Counted from the stretch's first letter, positions 25,437 to 37,471 are shown. The stretch: DNA of 64,000 nt from Eumeta japonica (GCA_005406025.1 BGZK01001459.1:1-64000), one strand, 5' to 3'. The notes: generated by a model from the letters alone, not told the origin. Translations and numbers: made by a program.

Positions 25437-25945
25437 TAGAAAAACAGCCAAATGCGAGTTGGATTCATGCGCCGAGGGATCCGCACTATCACATAATATA
25501 TTTGTTTGCGTATTCGTTTATTTAATTCGGGGTCTTGTGTGCGATGTCGATTTATCTACACTTGGATGAATTTTATTATTTTTTCTTTTAATTTATAGTA
25601 CAGACCATAATCACAGTAAGTTCGACACCTTATTCATCGCCATTTTTAAGATAAACCGAAATCAGAATGAAAAACTATAAAAAAACGCGATTATCATATG
25701 GGGAACATCTTTATTTTTTATATTTTTGTGTATTATTTGTTAAAAAATCCGCTATTATAAAACATGTTCTGTAAAAATTTCAACCGATTGCCTATTCAAT
25801 TAAAACAAATTATATTGAGGTACGACGAAGAGACGGAGAACGAAAGCTGAGTAATAGGATTTTTCTGGGTGTATGAAACAACAAAATCGGCCAAGTGCAT
25901 TTCGGGCCACGCACAGTAAAGGGTTCCGTACTTGCCTATCACAAT
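25437..25945. repeat. Lepidopteran GGTTCCGT/GGCCAAGTGC dispersed repeat, decayed
   Basis: CAGCCAAATGCGAGTTGG...GCCGAGGGATCCG (25,446-25,483) and ATCGGCCAAGTGCATTTCGG...AAAGGGTTCCGTAC (25,886-25,931) are two mutated copies of the same terminal motif. Between them the body (AAAATTTCAACCGATTGCC, AAGCTGAGTAATAGGATTTT) matches the interior of this family as I remember it from many moth and butterfly sequences. It is non-coding. Confidence 0.6.
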
Positions 25946-25949
25946 ATAC

Positions 25950-26880
25950 GGACTTAGAAGGGGGCCTTTTGTTTGATTCTATGAACATATCTAGTTCACG
26001 GTTTAACGACTAGCAACTTCATATAAGTAATTTTCAATAGAATTTGTACGAAACTTTGCTCAATAACAATATATATTTTTAAATACTATTTAACAAGCAG
26101 GGATGCGAGGATATTTGATTCTGACAAAAATTAGCAATGCTTAATATTTCCCAATCGAATCTCTGAATTGTAAAATAGTTTTCACACACCGGTAATAATT
26201 TTGAATGAGCTATCCATCGACATGTCATTCCATGAAAAAAAAATCATTTCCACTTTAAATGTGGGGAAGGTTCCTTAAAATAATTTTTTTCAGATTGTGT
26301 TTTACGATTTTTTCGGTGTGCCAAATATCTATACCCATGTTAAATTATAGCTTTCTAGTACTAATACTTTCTGAGCTAAGCCGTGTACTATAACTATAAG
26401 GATTCCTTATTGACTACGGACCTCTAAAAATGAGTTAATATTATTTTTATTTCCTTCGTAAATAGTTTTTTAAGAACGAATTAACCGACTTTGATGGTTT
26501 TCATACCAGTTAAGTTAGTTTTAAGACCTCTTTAGAATTAAATAGAAATTGAAATGAATTAGTGTAGAAGTTTTGAAATAATGGATAAACACTTCTATAT
26601 AATTTTCGATACACTTATTATTTTTTTAATATATCTTAGAGTATTTGACCACACAACCAAATAAAATTTGGATCATTTTTACTACCCGATAATATTTTTG
26701 TGTTTATGATATGTTTAACTGCGAGACTACCTCATTCGGCTGTCTATGGCTAAAAAAATATGAATTTAGTACACATTAGCTTTTATCCACGCTTTCTTTG
26801 GCATAAACTATTGATCTATCTATGGCATAAACTTAGAAAGAATTCCTTATTTATGCACACCGATTGGTTCTTCGTGCCTG
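25950..26880. other. AT-rich intergenic stretch, nothing recognised
   Basis: No frame, repeat or hairpin stands out. Confidence 0.4.
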
Positions 26881-26884
26881 CAAT

Positions 26885-27545
26885 GTCTAAGGAAAGATCA
26901 ATAACAAAACTGAAATTAGAATCGAGAGCAGGAGCGAGAGCGAGATTATTTTATAATTAATAATTTAACAACAGTAAGCATGTTTTCGATGTAAGAGTAT
27001 ACGTACCTCTCGGATAATTTGTTCAAATTCGGAATTTAGATCGAGACTGCAATCGGAATTGAGGGCGGTATCAATGCGTGCCTAAACTATATTCATATGA
27101 TTACGATGCAACTTTGGTGATATACTGTACACGTTCTCAGAAATCTTTTGTGACAGAAAGAAAATAGTATTTTTTATTACTAAACCGAACTATAGAACCG
27201 ATTCTAAAAATTCATTGCAGTTATAGAAAAGCTTCACCACACTCGAGTAATAAAGCTTATAATTATTTTGTATCGATATAATTCGATTTGGACGAAACCA
27301 TTATGTACATGGTGTCGTCCAAATCGAAATTGTAACCAAACTTTAGCTTAATTGGAATTGGAAAGCGATATGGGGCCAGAATCGATATTAAAAGCAAGAT
27401 ATATCAGAGGACAGAAATAGGATCAGAATATAGAGCAGGATCGGCCTATGCCGATTCTGCTCCCAATCTTACTCTATCGAATCAGGAGCAATATCGAAAT
27501 CGGAATCAATATGAAATAAGAAGGATAATCTTGATTGTATCTTCA
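26885..27545. repeat. Hexamer arrays flanking a GGACGA hairpin
   Basis: Purine-rich hexamer runs lie at 26,905-26,945, 27,040-27,075 and 27,360-27,540 (words such as GAATCG, GGAGCG and GGATCAG). Between them, 27,282-27,295 (TTCGATTTGGACGA) pairs perfectly with 27,315-27,328 around a 19-nt loop. A second near-perfect hairpin (GAGCAGGATCGGC, one mismatch) is at 27,433-27,462. The right end reads GCGGGCGAAACAT...AAAAGCTAGTT, resembling the GCGGGCGAAAGCTAGT end common on lepidopteran retroelements. Confidence 0.55.
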
Positions 27546-27639
27546 CGCGGGCGAAACATAGGACGAAAAGCTAGTTACAAACACATTTAAATCTAAATCG
27601 TTAATAACTTTATTTGTACATTTTAACAATTTCGAATGT

Positions 27640-27860
27640 TGCAAGATTTTACAAGCGGTAAAACTATTTTATTGACCGACCGCAAAAGCTTTGTCGCCGG
27701 CCGGCGCGGGCGGTGCGCTCGCGGCGCGGAGCGGCGCCGATAAAGCTAGGCGGCGAGATACCTTCAGTCAGAAATAATCGCATTTTACACACGCGTCGTA
27801 AAACTGAGTAAACTGAAGGTCGGGGAGGAAAAGGTCTATTTGTCTATGGCATGACCAGGG
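27640..27860. promoter_or_regulatory. GC-rich island E, candidate regulatory element
   Basis: The GC core at 27,690-27,755 (GTCGCCGGCCGGCGCGGGCG and onward) is flanked by near-balanced sequence with TTTTATTGACCGACC and TAAAACTGAGTAAACTG. There is no reading frame. Confidence 0.3.
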
Positions 27861-28019
27861 CTAACACAGGTAGGGTGATTTGCATAATGCCGCCCACGTA
27901 GATGACGTTTAAAATAAAAACAAATTTCAATAAGGTAAATGATATTGGCATCGGGCGACTACGAGTCGGATAATATTTGAAACACAAATGATCCAGATTG
28001 ACTGATTCATAAATTATAG

Positions 28020-28900
28020 TCTACATTATAGTATAAAATTAATAAATTATAGTATAACATTGGTAAAATGCGTTGTTAATTATTTTTGTAAATTAACAAT
28101 TATTTTGCAAAACAAAGTAGAATTGCTAAAATAAACAAAACTAAAATTACCAATTGACGTGTGCCAATACAACTTATAATAGAATTGGTATAATCTTCCA
28201 CAAAACATTAAAAACCTATCAAGATGAGTTGTTATTTTACGATCTTTATGTATAAGTTCTGGATATATTGTAATTTCCAATTTCCATCAACAAATTTTGC
28301 AGATTCATAAACATTGTTTGTCATCTGATTTAATATAGTATTTTGTAGAATTACAAAAAAAAATATATTGCAATTGAAATTACGAATTATTTTACAACCA
28401 ACATTCTGTAATTTTCTTAAACTTAGTTGAAATAAATTACGTAGTAGAATTACAATACAGTACCCAAGGAGTAGAATTTCTGAGCGTTCCCAAGCTATGG
28501 GAGCCACAGAGGCTAATCATCAAGTCTTTTAGGGAGAGGCACTTGTAGTATTTAAAAATTAAATTTATTGAGATTTATTAATCGCGTTACATTCAAGTTT
28601 CTATTCAAAGAGGAAATGAACCAATTAATAATCCGCATTTACATTATTATTTGATATTATTGTATTATGACAATATCGATCATGTACGTAGTTCAACGTT
28701 CAGTCCCGCTACTAGATGGCGAGAGTGCAGTGTAAGCTAGACTGTGCCATATAAATGTATTTGTCGCAAAGCATAATCTCGGCCGCGTTGAATGTGGATA
28801 TTGATTAATTTTATTTAATAATATGATATGATTTAGTAATAATAATTGAGTATTAGATTAGCAACTCTTTAAGTGAATATTGAAATGAGAGTTCATTAGT
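28020..28900. other. AT-rich intergenic stretch, nothing recognised
   Basis: Short minus-strand frames of 66 and 91 codons overlap in different phases and resemble no family. Confidence 0.4.
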
Positions 28901-28949
28901 TAAATTATCACATATTTTAATTATGTATACTTTATTTATTTATAGCATA

Positions 28950-29270
28950 TTTGAGGGGCAAATGAGTGGGTGAGCTATCAGATAATAGATGGTCACTGCC
29001 GCCCATGGACACACGCGACCCCAGAGGAGTCACTGGTGCGTTGCTGGTCTATTGGGAGGGAATAGAATATCTAATGGAGGTAGAATCTGCCTGATGGAGG
29101 GGCGAGATAGAGGTCTGGGCAATCGGAACTCTTAATCACAACACAAAACACAGCAGCGTTAGCTGCTACTTCACGTCCGCATTCTGTGAGAGCCTGTTGT
29201 CTCACTGGTAAAATCGGCCCGTTTTGTGCTGCAGTCATGATGGCCACAGAATCCTCTACCACAGTAAATA
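28950..29270. repeat. Lepidopteran 'CACCGCCGCCCATGGACAC' dispersed repeat, copy 1
   Basis: It contains GGTCACTGCCGCCCATGGAC, GAGGAGTCACTGGTGCGTTG, GGGAATAGAATAT and, further on, CACAACACAAAACACAGCAG and TTCTGTGAGAGCC. This order matches a repeat very common in lepidopteran genomes, from memory. A second copy is at 58,885-59,180. It is non-autonomous; a 63-codon minus frame across it is a by-product. Confidence 0.7.
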
Positions 29271-29274
29271 AAAT

Positions 29275-30425
29275 TAAATAATTTGTTAAAAAAATTACAA
29301 AATGCGTGTGGTAATATTACTAAATACATTTTTGGAAATTTTCAATAAAATGACAGATTTTTTTTTAAATATTACTGAACTGTATTGAAATATGTTGTGT
29401 ATAATTATAACAATTACAACATTTAATATAATAATTTCTATATATATACTGGAATTATTAAATATTTTTAAAATAATTTGTTTAACAAAATCATAGTGTC
29501 TGTATAGTAATATTATTAAACAACTTTTCAATAAATGCTTTGTAATTTGTCTAGTACATTTAAAAAACTGAGTTTTATTACTACTATATTGTTATGGATA
29601 AATACTTGTAATGATTTATTTTTTTTTTAATCACTATAGAAAATTTTAATAGTATTATAGTTGAAGTCTCAAGTAAACGATTCCATATCCGTCAAGTTGC
29701 TATACTCACTGACTGCAGGTTTCGTAACTCCTGAAACGGAAAGCGAATCGGGTTGATCTGTAGAAAGAAGTCTTGCAACTTTGATGCTTCTGTCCATAGC
29801 TAGTGAAGTATTTGCGAGATCTGGTTAGGTAATGGTTGTTTTATTATCGAGTTGTATCTAATTAGCAGACTTTTTCACCATTTTTATACTTTGTGTTTTA
29901 CTCTTCAGGACACCCAAAGAAACTCGATGTTTCGTTTGGTGTCCTATAGAAATATGGTAATAATTTTTGATATAGTCTTTATTTCATTTGAAATATATGC
30001 GAAAGAACAAAATAAATCATAACAAAGTATTGAATTAAATCACATAATTTCCTTTGAATCATGTTGTAATGACTTAATAAAACTTTATTGTGATATACAA
30101 ACTATAAATCGGTGTGAAACTCCAAGAGGCAAAAGAGAACACCATCAGGTCTTAGTACTCTACTCAAAAAAGAAAAATATTCAAAGAATAGTTAAACATA
30201 TCCACGTTAATTATGAACTAACGATGTGTCGGTGACGCTATTCGTTTTGTGCACTATAAGCATTAAAAACTTTTATTCTAAGCCGTGTATTTCAAAATTA
30301 GTCACAGAACATCGTATGAGAAGAAAATGATTGTACATAGTTTCGTATCACTCATGCTTAGTCATATCATGTTTGACTAGCCGCTGCATGTTCACAATAT
30401 GTTAATGGAATATTGTAACATTCGA
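29275..30425. other. AT-rich intergenic stretch, nothing recognised
   Basis: No gene-like frame was found. A/T runs dominate 29,280-29,640. Confidence 0.4.
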
Positions 30426-30429
30426 CGGC

Positions 30430-30720
30430 CATATGTTTCAACAGCGTGCGCGTCCGCAACACGACATTAAGTAAACGCGGGCATCGCAAGCGCCAATATT
30501 TTGCCGCGCCGCCGCCGCCGCCGCCGTATTTACGAGACGGACACATCTGAGTGCGTCCGTCTCGGTGTGTTTAATCAAATTGAGGAGTTGTGCAAACATT
30601 TTGACGCTGCGTAACAGAAAAATCACGATTCGTAGTGCGCGCCGGCCGCGCTGTTTGCGCGCCCGGCCCGTTTATGATGTCATTGTGCGGAGTTTGATCA
30701 GAAACGTGCGTTGACAATTA
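30430..30720. promoter_or_regulatory. GC-rich island F with (CCG)n tract
   Basis: It holds a run of CCG triplets (30,500-30,526) and a second core GCGCCGGCCGCGCTGTTTGC (30,638 on), with AT-containing motif-rich sequence between them (TTTAATCAAATTGAGGAG, CGTTTATGATGTCATTGTG). A 10-bp inverted match GAGACGGACAC/GTCCGTCTC lies at 30,533-30,564. No coding frame is supported. Confidence 0.35.
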
Positions 30721-31309
30721 CAAAATACGAATCCCTCTACTTACATTTGCGCCCGTCGGTTCGTCTAATGTCTGGAATGTTTCGTTAATTGATTTTAAAT
30801 TGGCAATAAACCTATATTGATGGTCGTACCATAACGATTTTATAAACTAGCGAAAGTGTTTCTTCACCCGATTAAATTTATTAAGTCAATAGTTGTTTGT
30901 GCTTCACGCTTTGAATATTAAGTGTGGAAGAAATAATAATAATGAACTGCGCTGTTAAAGGAAAATACATAGACTGACCTTAATCTATAAAAATGGGGGA
31001 ACGTCGTTATTTTGTGGATCAATATTGCAAAAGAGAATATAGTCGTAAATTAATTTTTGTTATTGGCCCAGTCGGGATAATATGTGTTTAAATCGAGATA
31101 TTAGGTGCAATCATAGATTAACATCACTGTATATGGAGATGGAGTGACTGCGTGAGAGTCGAGATGGAGGTCGAGGATCAACACAATCGTATCATTATTT
31201 AGGGTTATGTGATAAACATTATATTCACTAATAGAAAGGTATACTATCGCTGAGTAATATAGCCTACATTTTATTTCGACAATAGCATTTGCCACGGCTT
31301 CTTACAAAC

Positions 31310-31615
31310 CGAAACTGTGACCAACAACAGTATCGAAACTGAAAGCGGGAGGGAGAACAGGATATAGAAGTCGAAACTAGAACCGAAATTGAAAACGAGA
31401 CAGGGGACGAAATCGAGTGTGGGGCCGGAATTGGAATAAGAGCGTGAGCGAGATCGGAATAAAGAACAGTATCGGAACCAGAATTGACAACGGGAATGGA
31501 TTGCGATCCACAGCAAGATCATTCAATGCAAAAAATGCAAGGAACGCATTTGATGGTATACAAGCAAACGAAACCGCGAGTAGGAAAACTAGTAGTGTAT
31601 AGAATAATTGGAGAA
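31310..31615. repeat. Purine-rich hexamer array with ACGAAACCGCG end
   Basis: Imperfect words GAAAGC, GGGACG, GAATTG, GGAACC and GAGATC fill 31,340-31,505. Then follow ATGCAAAAAATGCAAGG and CAAACGAAACCGCGAGTAGG...AAAACTAGTAG (31,566-31,598). The layout of array, ACGAAACC and CTAGT repeats that seen at 27.5 kb. Confidence 0.6.
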
Positions 31616-31820
31616 TATAGAGGGTAGGGCATCCAACACGACCACATCAACTATAATTCCATACTCCGTCTAATATCTAATATAAAATAACAAACTCGTT
31701 AATTAGAAGATCGTCTGATTATACAAATCACAATTTATAGTATATCTAAAAAAATTAAGAGTACGTATACTAAATAACAGTAGTTGTTAGTTTTTCATTC
31801 GACCATAATTCATAAGCATA

Positions 31821-31874
31821 TAAATAATAATTAGAAAGTCTTAAATATTTTTAAGACTTTCTAATTATTATTTA
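31821..31874. repeat. Perfect 24-bp hairpin, 6-nt loop
   Basis: 31,821-31,844 (TAAATAATAATTAGAAAGTC plus TTAA) and 31,851-31,874 are exact reverse complements. This is the longest perfect short hairpin in the window, and no surrounding transposon ends are evident. Confidence 0.85.
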
Positions 31875-32159
31875 AATCTGAATGTTTTTTGTTAAATAAA
31901 TTATTTACCCATTCAAAGGAAAGACTATTTTTATTTATTTTATTATAATCGCCCTTAAAAAAAATATAGGATTTCATAATATTAATTTATTCAACAATGG
32001 CCTCTTATGTTTTTCTTTGGCCGTGTTAATTTCCGAAACAGAATGTTATTATTAAATTTTCTATAGAGGTAGATTATATCTTAGAAAACGAGATAGGTAA
32101 CTTTTCTACAAAAAGATTCTATATATACTAGAAAAAGAGTACCAACGTATAAGAGAACA

Positions 32160-32245
32160 CTAATGTGGGCATTGGAACCAGTATTGGAATAAAGAGCAGG
32201 ACCGAGATCGAAAGCGAGACCAGAATCCCAAACAATCGTTGCTAA
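32160..32245. repeat. Short purine-rich hexamer array
   Basis: GGAACC, GTATTGG, GGACCGAGATCG and GAAAGCGAGACC runs have the same style as the larger arrays upstream. Confidence 0.45.
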
Positions 32246-32999
32246 ATCATGCTTAGTGAAGCGAGCGAGAAACACTTAGTCCATAAAATACAACATATGT
32301 GTAATGTCTTGGTAGTAAAATATAGAAACATATGAATATTAAAATTTGTTCCCTGCCAGCAAAAACAAATTATATTCGTCGTAAAAGAAAATCAACCTAT
32401 GAAAATGATGTGTGATGGCAGAAAATTGTATAAGTTACACAAAATTTTCAACTTTTTGCATGAAAACTCACAATCTGAATTACGAAATGAAATCATTATG
32501 AACGTACATATTTCTCTTTTTTTAAAAGCGAGTTAAACTTCCATGATTTCAAATTTGAAAGTGTACCGCGTACGACGGCTGGTTTTTGTAATGCCACTGC
32601 CCATCCTTTTACAAATTTATATTTCAAATTAAAGGTTTGTCTTCAAGTGCTGCCCAGCTGGGTCGGGGGTTGTTCAAATACGATAGTGTTCTCTAAAGTA
32701 TGGAGCGAGTAATTACATACTTTTTAGATAGAGAATAATTTAATTTTAGCATACGATAAAAACGCATTTGACCCATTGAGAATTGAACTCGTTGTCTCGT
32801 AATTTGAAACACACTGAGTACTCAGACACCACCCTCATAAATACTCATAATTGTTAACTATGGGTATTATTACATATATGTATAATGGAATTCTGTCGAA
32901 TTTGGTATAAAGTTCGTGTAAAATATTTCTGCATTATACATCGTTTACGATCTTATTTATTTACTTTAAAAAGTTACGACATTATAAAATTTCCATAAA

Positions 33000-33420
33000 T
33001 AGCGTCAGCCACAAAGGCAGCCGCCGGCGCAGCGTACGTCGATCGCAGCGCCCGCGCACGTCGACGCCGCGACGCTCACGGTTCGCGCTCCGCCGGGCAT
33101 AAAACGTGTTTACACACCCGCACGAATAGTTGGCGAGTGTATTGATTCTTCCAATAATTATCGGACACGTTTTATATGCTCAGGTTTGACGGATTGTTTG
33201 TACAGCGTCGGACGAATCCTCTTGTACACTCCGCTCGGTTTACTAACGTAATCGTAAAATGGAACCAACAGAAAACCTGAAAGCGACGAGAGAGAGCGTC
33301 TGCGTTTGCCGAAAATGTATAAAGAAATGTTTACTGTCCGTTTACCGAGTTAATATATTTAAACGTCGACGTATTTAAAGAGAAATTCTATTTAATATTT
33401 CGTCGGCGACGAGTCGGAAT
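33000..33420. promoter_or_regulatory. GC-rich island G, candidate regulatory element
   Basis: The GC core 33,015-33,100 (CAGCCGCCGGCGCAGCGTAC and onward) leads into GGGCATAAAACGTG and TTATCGGACACGTTTTAT. Balanced composition continues to about 33,420. A 12-bp complementarity (ATAAAACGTGTT against GACACGTTTTAT) lies across 33,099-33,177. No frame is supported. Confidence 0.3.
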
Positions 33421-34014
33421 GTGTTAGTTTTAAACTTATTTTATACCACTATGTTTCTCTGGAGCAATAAAATAAAATGGTTATACGATATACACAGAAA
33501 CTTTTGATTTCCAATCCGATTCGCTTTATGTGTTTTTGCTCAGAGTACATTTCGACAACGTTTTGAAGTGTTGGATCACGAAGAAATTTCGCATGGGCAT
33601 TTTTCGTAATTGTTTTTATAGTTAGGCCAAATAGTATAAATAGCGAAAATAGTAATAATTTCAATTCCGCACTATCGAACCTTTGCTGATTCGCCACAAA
33701 ATCGCAAGGTATTTTCTTTCTACTGTAATTAGTTTTTTTTTTTGTCTTTTAACTCGCTTCTCAGTGTTCACCATCGCAAATATTGTTCTTCAATGATTAA
33801 TTTAAAAATAAATCATACTTGTACTTAAATGTTTCTTCTTTAAAATGATAATTTTTGTTAGAATCTAGCGGGAATTTACTAGCAACGATGAAACTCAGTC
33901 GACGTGATTTTCGCGTTATGATTTATTACAATTACAAAAAAGTTTAAAGTCTGAAGAATGTTTTCAACTTTCGATGTGAAACATCAAGAGGCGCAGGATA
34001 AATCGAATTGTTGG

Positions 34015-34310
34015 CGTGGTGACGCTTGCCGTTGGCGACGGGTCGCCACGCTATACTAGGGTATGTATACAGTCTATTTATAGTAGAGTGCACTGTGTGG
34101 CGACGGGTCGCCACGCTATACAATGGTTTATATATAGTCAATATATATATATATCGTAGTAAACAGCACCATCGAACCGAGTGAGAAGGGAGTCGCACAG
34201 TCGCTTGCGCATGGCGACGCGTCGGTACATCGTAGGCACTACTACCTGTGGACTATATATATCTGTAGTATAGCGTGGCGACGCGTCGCCACACTGTATA
34301 AATTTTGATT
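34015..34310. repeat. Cluster of GTGGCGACG(C/G)GTCGCCAC palindromes
   Basis: Four related GC palindromes lie within 300 bp: 34,034-34,047 (GGCGACGGGTCGCC), 34,097-34,114 (GTGGCGACGGGTCGCCAC), a decayed one at 34,213-34,225, and the perfect GTGGCGACGCGTCGCCAC at 34,275-34,292. The first two stand in direct repeat (period 66 bp, with GCCACGCTATAC following each). The last is in inverted orientation, so 34,091-34,140 and 34,253-34,300 also form an inverted repeat sharing TATATAGTC and GCTATAC. A foldback or MITE-like element is likely. Protein-binding palindromes are possible but untested. Confidence 0.75.
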
Positions 34311-34334
34311 AATATGATTGTATTTTTGATTACT

Positions 34335-34394
34335 AATTGATTATTAATAATCAATTATTAATTATTACTGTGACAAGCAATTGTCACAGTAATA
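34335..34394. repeat. Two adjacent perfect palindromes
   Basis: 34,335-34,356 is a perfect 22-bp palindrome (AATTGATTATT and its complement). 34,363-34,394 has perfect 14-bp arms TATTACTGTGACAA around GCAA. They sit directly downstream of the GC palindrome cluster. Confidence 0.8.
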
Positions 34395-34689
34395 CCGTCA
34401 GAGGAAACATCGAATATTAAAGTCACAGATTAAATGAATTAAGTTGTGGCAACTTGAAATTAATATTCAATTTTTGTATTTAATGAAAATAAATGTTTAT
34501 TTAATAAATAGTCATCATTTTCTGTAAAAAATTCGTCATATTTAATGTTTTCCATTATGCTATATTTAGTTCCTGTCGTAATCGTGTCTTTAATGCACAT
34601 TACTTGTACAAACTTAATGTTTCACATCTGCCAGGCGTCCCGTGACGGCTCACATTTTTTTTATCACTACTTCTAGAGTGAGCCATCTT

Positions 34690-35621
34690 GTTCACGCGCA
34701 ACAATTGCAGAGTTTAGAAGGGGACGCACAAGATTTGGAGATGAAGCGAGGACGGGTCGGCTGTCAACCGCAGTCACCTAAAATGTTCAAGTGATTGAAA
34801 ACTTGTACCGAGAAGAGAGAAGAATTACATATGTAGAGCTTGAGCGAGAACTAAGTATTAATTCAGTGGCAACGCAAACCCATATTTACGATTACCTTTC
34901 TTTCCATAAGCGTTGTTCGAGACGGGTACCGCATAAATTGTCGGAGGAGCAGAAAAACCGCCGGGTAGATTAATGGTGATTTATTATAAAGAATTCAATG
35001 GAGCCGAGGAGAAAAACGTAAAAACGTATACGATAATATATTTACTAATGACGAAATATAAATGTACAATTGCGGCTCTGAAGTATTGAAAATGAACGAA
35101 CATTAACAAAACATTGCCAGGCGCGAAGCCAAAGAAACAACTGGTCGCAATATTTTGTAAGACCGATCATATTGCTTCTCTGGTGTTAGAGGATCAAAAT
35201 ACAGTTAATTCTGAGTTATGTGTGATAGTTAATGCACCAGCTGTATTATCAGTTGGGTGTGACAAGCGATCGAAGTCACGAAGCCAGCACCTTTTTTGGC
35301 ACCGCGATAAGGCTGCCCCACTTACGTCTGCCTGAACACTTGATTGTTTTATTTAAAAAAATATATGTTTATTCTACCTCACCTACTTTATTACTCTAAT
35401 TCAGCACCATGCGATTTTATTTGTATCCTAAAATCAAAGAAGAATTGAAACACAAGAGATTTGACAGCAAGGAAAATACATTGGTTGCTTATAATTTTGA
35501 AATTTCTGACGCATATGAAAAAGAATGGTCAGAAGTATTTTTCATGGGATTTATAGACATGGAAAAGTGTATACATATCCGAAGTAAATACTTTGAAAGG
35601 ATAAATACAAAATTATATTAA
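34690..35621 (+). mobile_element. Dead mariner (Tc1/mariner) transposase copy
   Basis: Successive frames give a recognisable mariner transposase in order. The first is a GRTRFGDEARTGR block (about 34,720). The helix-turn-helix part follows as VIENLYREERRITYVELE, with KRCSRRVPHKLSEEQKNRRVD (34,790-34,970). Then come KKQLVAIFCKTDHIASLVLE (35,130-35,190), a scrambled region, and the C-terminus FYLYPKIKEELKHKRFDSKE...MEKCI...YFERI (35,410-35,610). A stop follows VD, several frameshifts exist and the catalytic Asp residues are not intact. Terminal repeats were not found, so the ends are approximate. It is a different subfamily from the copies in the ORC3 intron. Confidence 0.85.
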
Positions 35622-35629
35622 ATACTTTT

Positions 35630-37465
35630 TATAACTTTCGTCTATCTATTTCTTTTGGTATACTTACCCCTTATACGTAGGTATTATCTTCAAATGCGAT
35701 TATTGGAAATAGTAAAAATGTGGAAAAATTGTAAACTAAAAGTATCCCCAATTTAGAAATTGATTCTTGATCTTTTCCTTGCTTTTTAGAAATTTCGTTA
35801 TTAGAGTTTCCTAATAAAGAGGTGACCGAGCAGAAAATAAAAGCGAACTGAATTGTACAACTTAGATGAGAGTTAAAAGCAGTTTTAAGTAAAGAAATTT
35901 CAAATTTCCTTTCTTGTAAAAGCTTTTTTTTTGGTTTTAAACATCTATTAGCGTGCTTCGGCAGTAAAATCGACTCCAATATCGGTACGGCAAACGGCAT
36001 TATCTGTCATGTCCTGATCCGTCACTACGTCCTTTATTGTGTGTGCGTGCGCATATACTATACACTTTTATTTTGATTTTACCTTATTATACATTAAATT
36101 CTGCTATTTGAATTAAGAAATTGACTTTAAGTTATTTATTATTTTCATTAACTAATTGACCGAATAATTATTTATTGATAAACATTTGGAAATACTTTAA
36201 TAGAATTACTATTAATTTGTGTTATTATTTGAATTTGTTGTCCCCAAAATAAAGTTCGATATTAATTCGTTATTTAATCGATTTCATTGATTTATTTGGT
36301 ATATAATTAAAAAAAAAAATAAAACCATTTTATTATTATTGTTTTTATAATGTATTATTATTAAAATTAATAAAATTGACTTATAATTGTTTATTTTTAT
36401 CACTAATTATTTGACGGAATCCTTGAAAAACCTTGAATCAGTGATATATTAATAAATCGAAATATAATGTATTTTCTTTATAAATATTTTCTAATTATAT
36501 TTCAAATAATAAGAAAAATATATTGATTTTACTAGCAAACTTTATTCTTTTTATTATTTTACTACATATGTATGTTTAATTAGGTATAGGTTTATTTTTA
36601 TGAAATTTTAGTGTAGGATATTTAATCTTTATTATAATAACAAAAGCCTTACAGGCTTTTGGTAATAAATAAATTATTAAAAATATTTGTTATTCTCATT
36701 GGATTTTTGAGGTATATAATCATTATTTGGAATGTAGGAAAGAAATTTTCGATGCTTTTGATGTTTCGGTTAATGTTACATATATGGGAGCAGAACAATG
36801 ATCTTTGATCACAATGCATTCCTCTATTTTAGAGATTAGCCCGAACAAACAGATAGTCATTTAAAAGCTTTATTTGTATTAAAGTTGGATAGTTTAGTGA
36901 TACAGGAAAATATTCTAAAAGTTTTAAGTATTTTTTTATGAATTCATTGTAAAAATAAAACGTAAAAATTGTCGATAATAGTTAAGGTAAAGCAAATCAT
37001 TAGACTTTTTTTATGAACATATAAAAAGTGTACAACTTTTGTTAAGGGCGTGCTATGCCTACTACATTTCTAGCTTTTTTTTTTTGTTTCATTACAGACG
37101 TTATAAGAAAAACAAGTCCAAGTAAAGAGAACTGTGTTGCTATTCTATGACCACTTTACATTATACGTACTCTGACATTTTTTGTGTTGCCAAATAATTT
37201 AGAATTCTCTAAATAGTAGGGAATCTGAAGTTGATTACGGATTTTTTGGGATTGGCATTATGCTAGGATTTTGACATCTCACCGTTAAATAATATCAATA
37301 GTTCGGATTGGAACACTTCTGTATGAATTAGATTAGTATTTCCTTCAGTTGATTATCTGTAACCAAATATAAAGTGAACATTAATATTAAAATATATTAT
37401 TTTAGTGTTCAAAGTGGTCAGTTGATATCACTGAAATTAATGTCATTTCAAATACATGGCTAACA
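35630..37465. other. AT-rich intergenic stretch, no gene seen
   Basis: A 109-codon minus frame (36,000-35,671) has no family resemblance and ordinary AT-rich composition. The rest is low-complexity A/T. Confidence 0.4.
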
Positions 37466-37471
37466 TATTTT

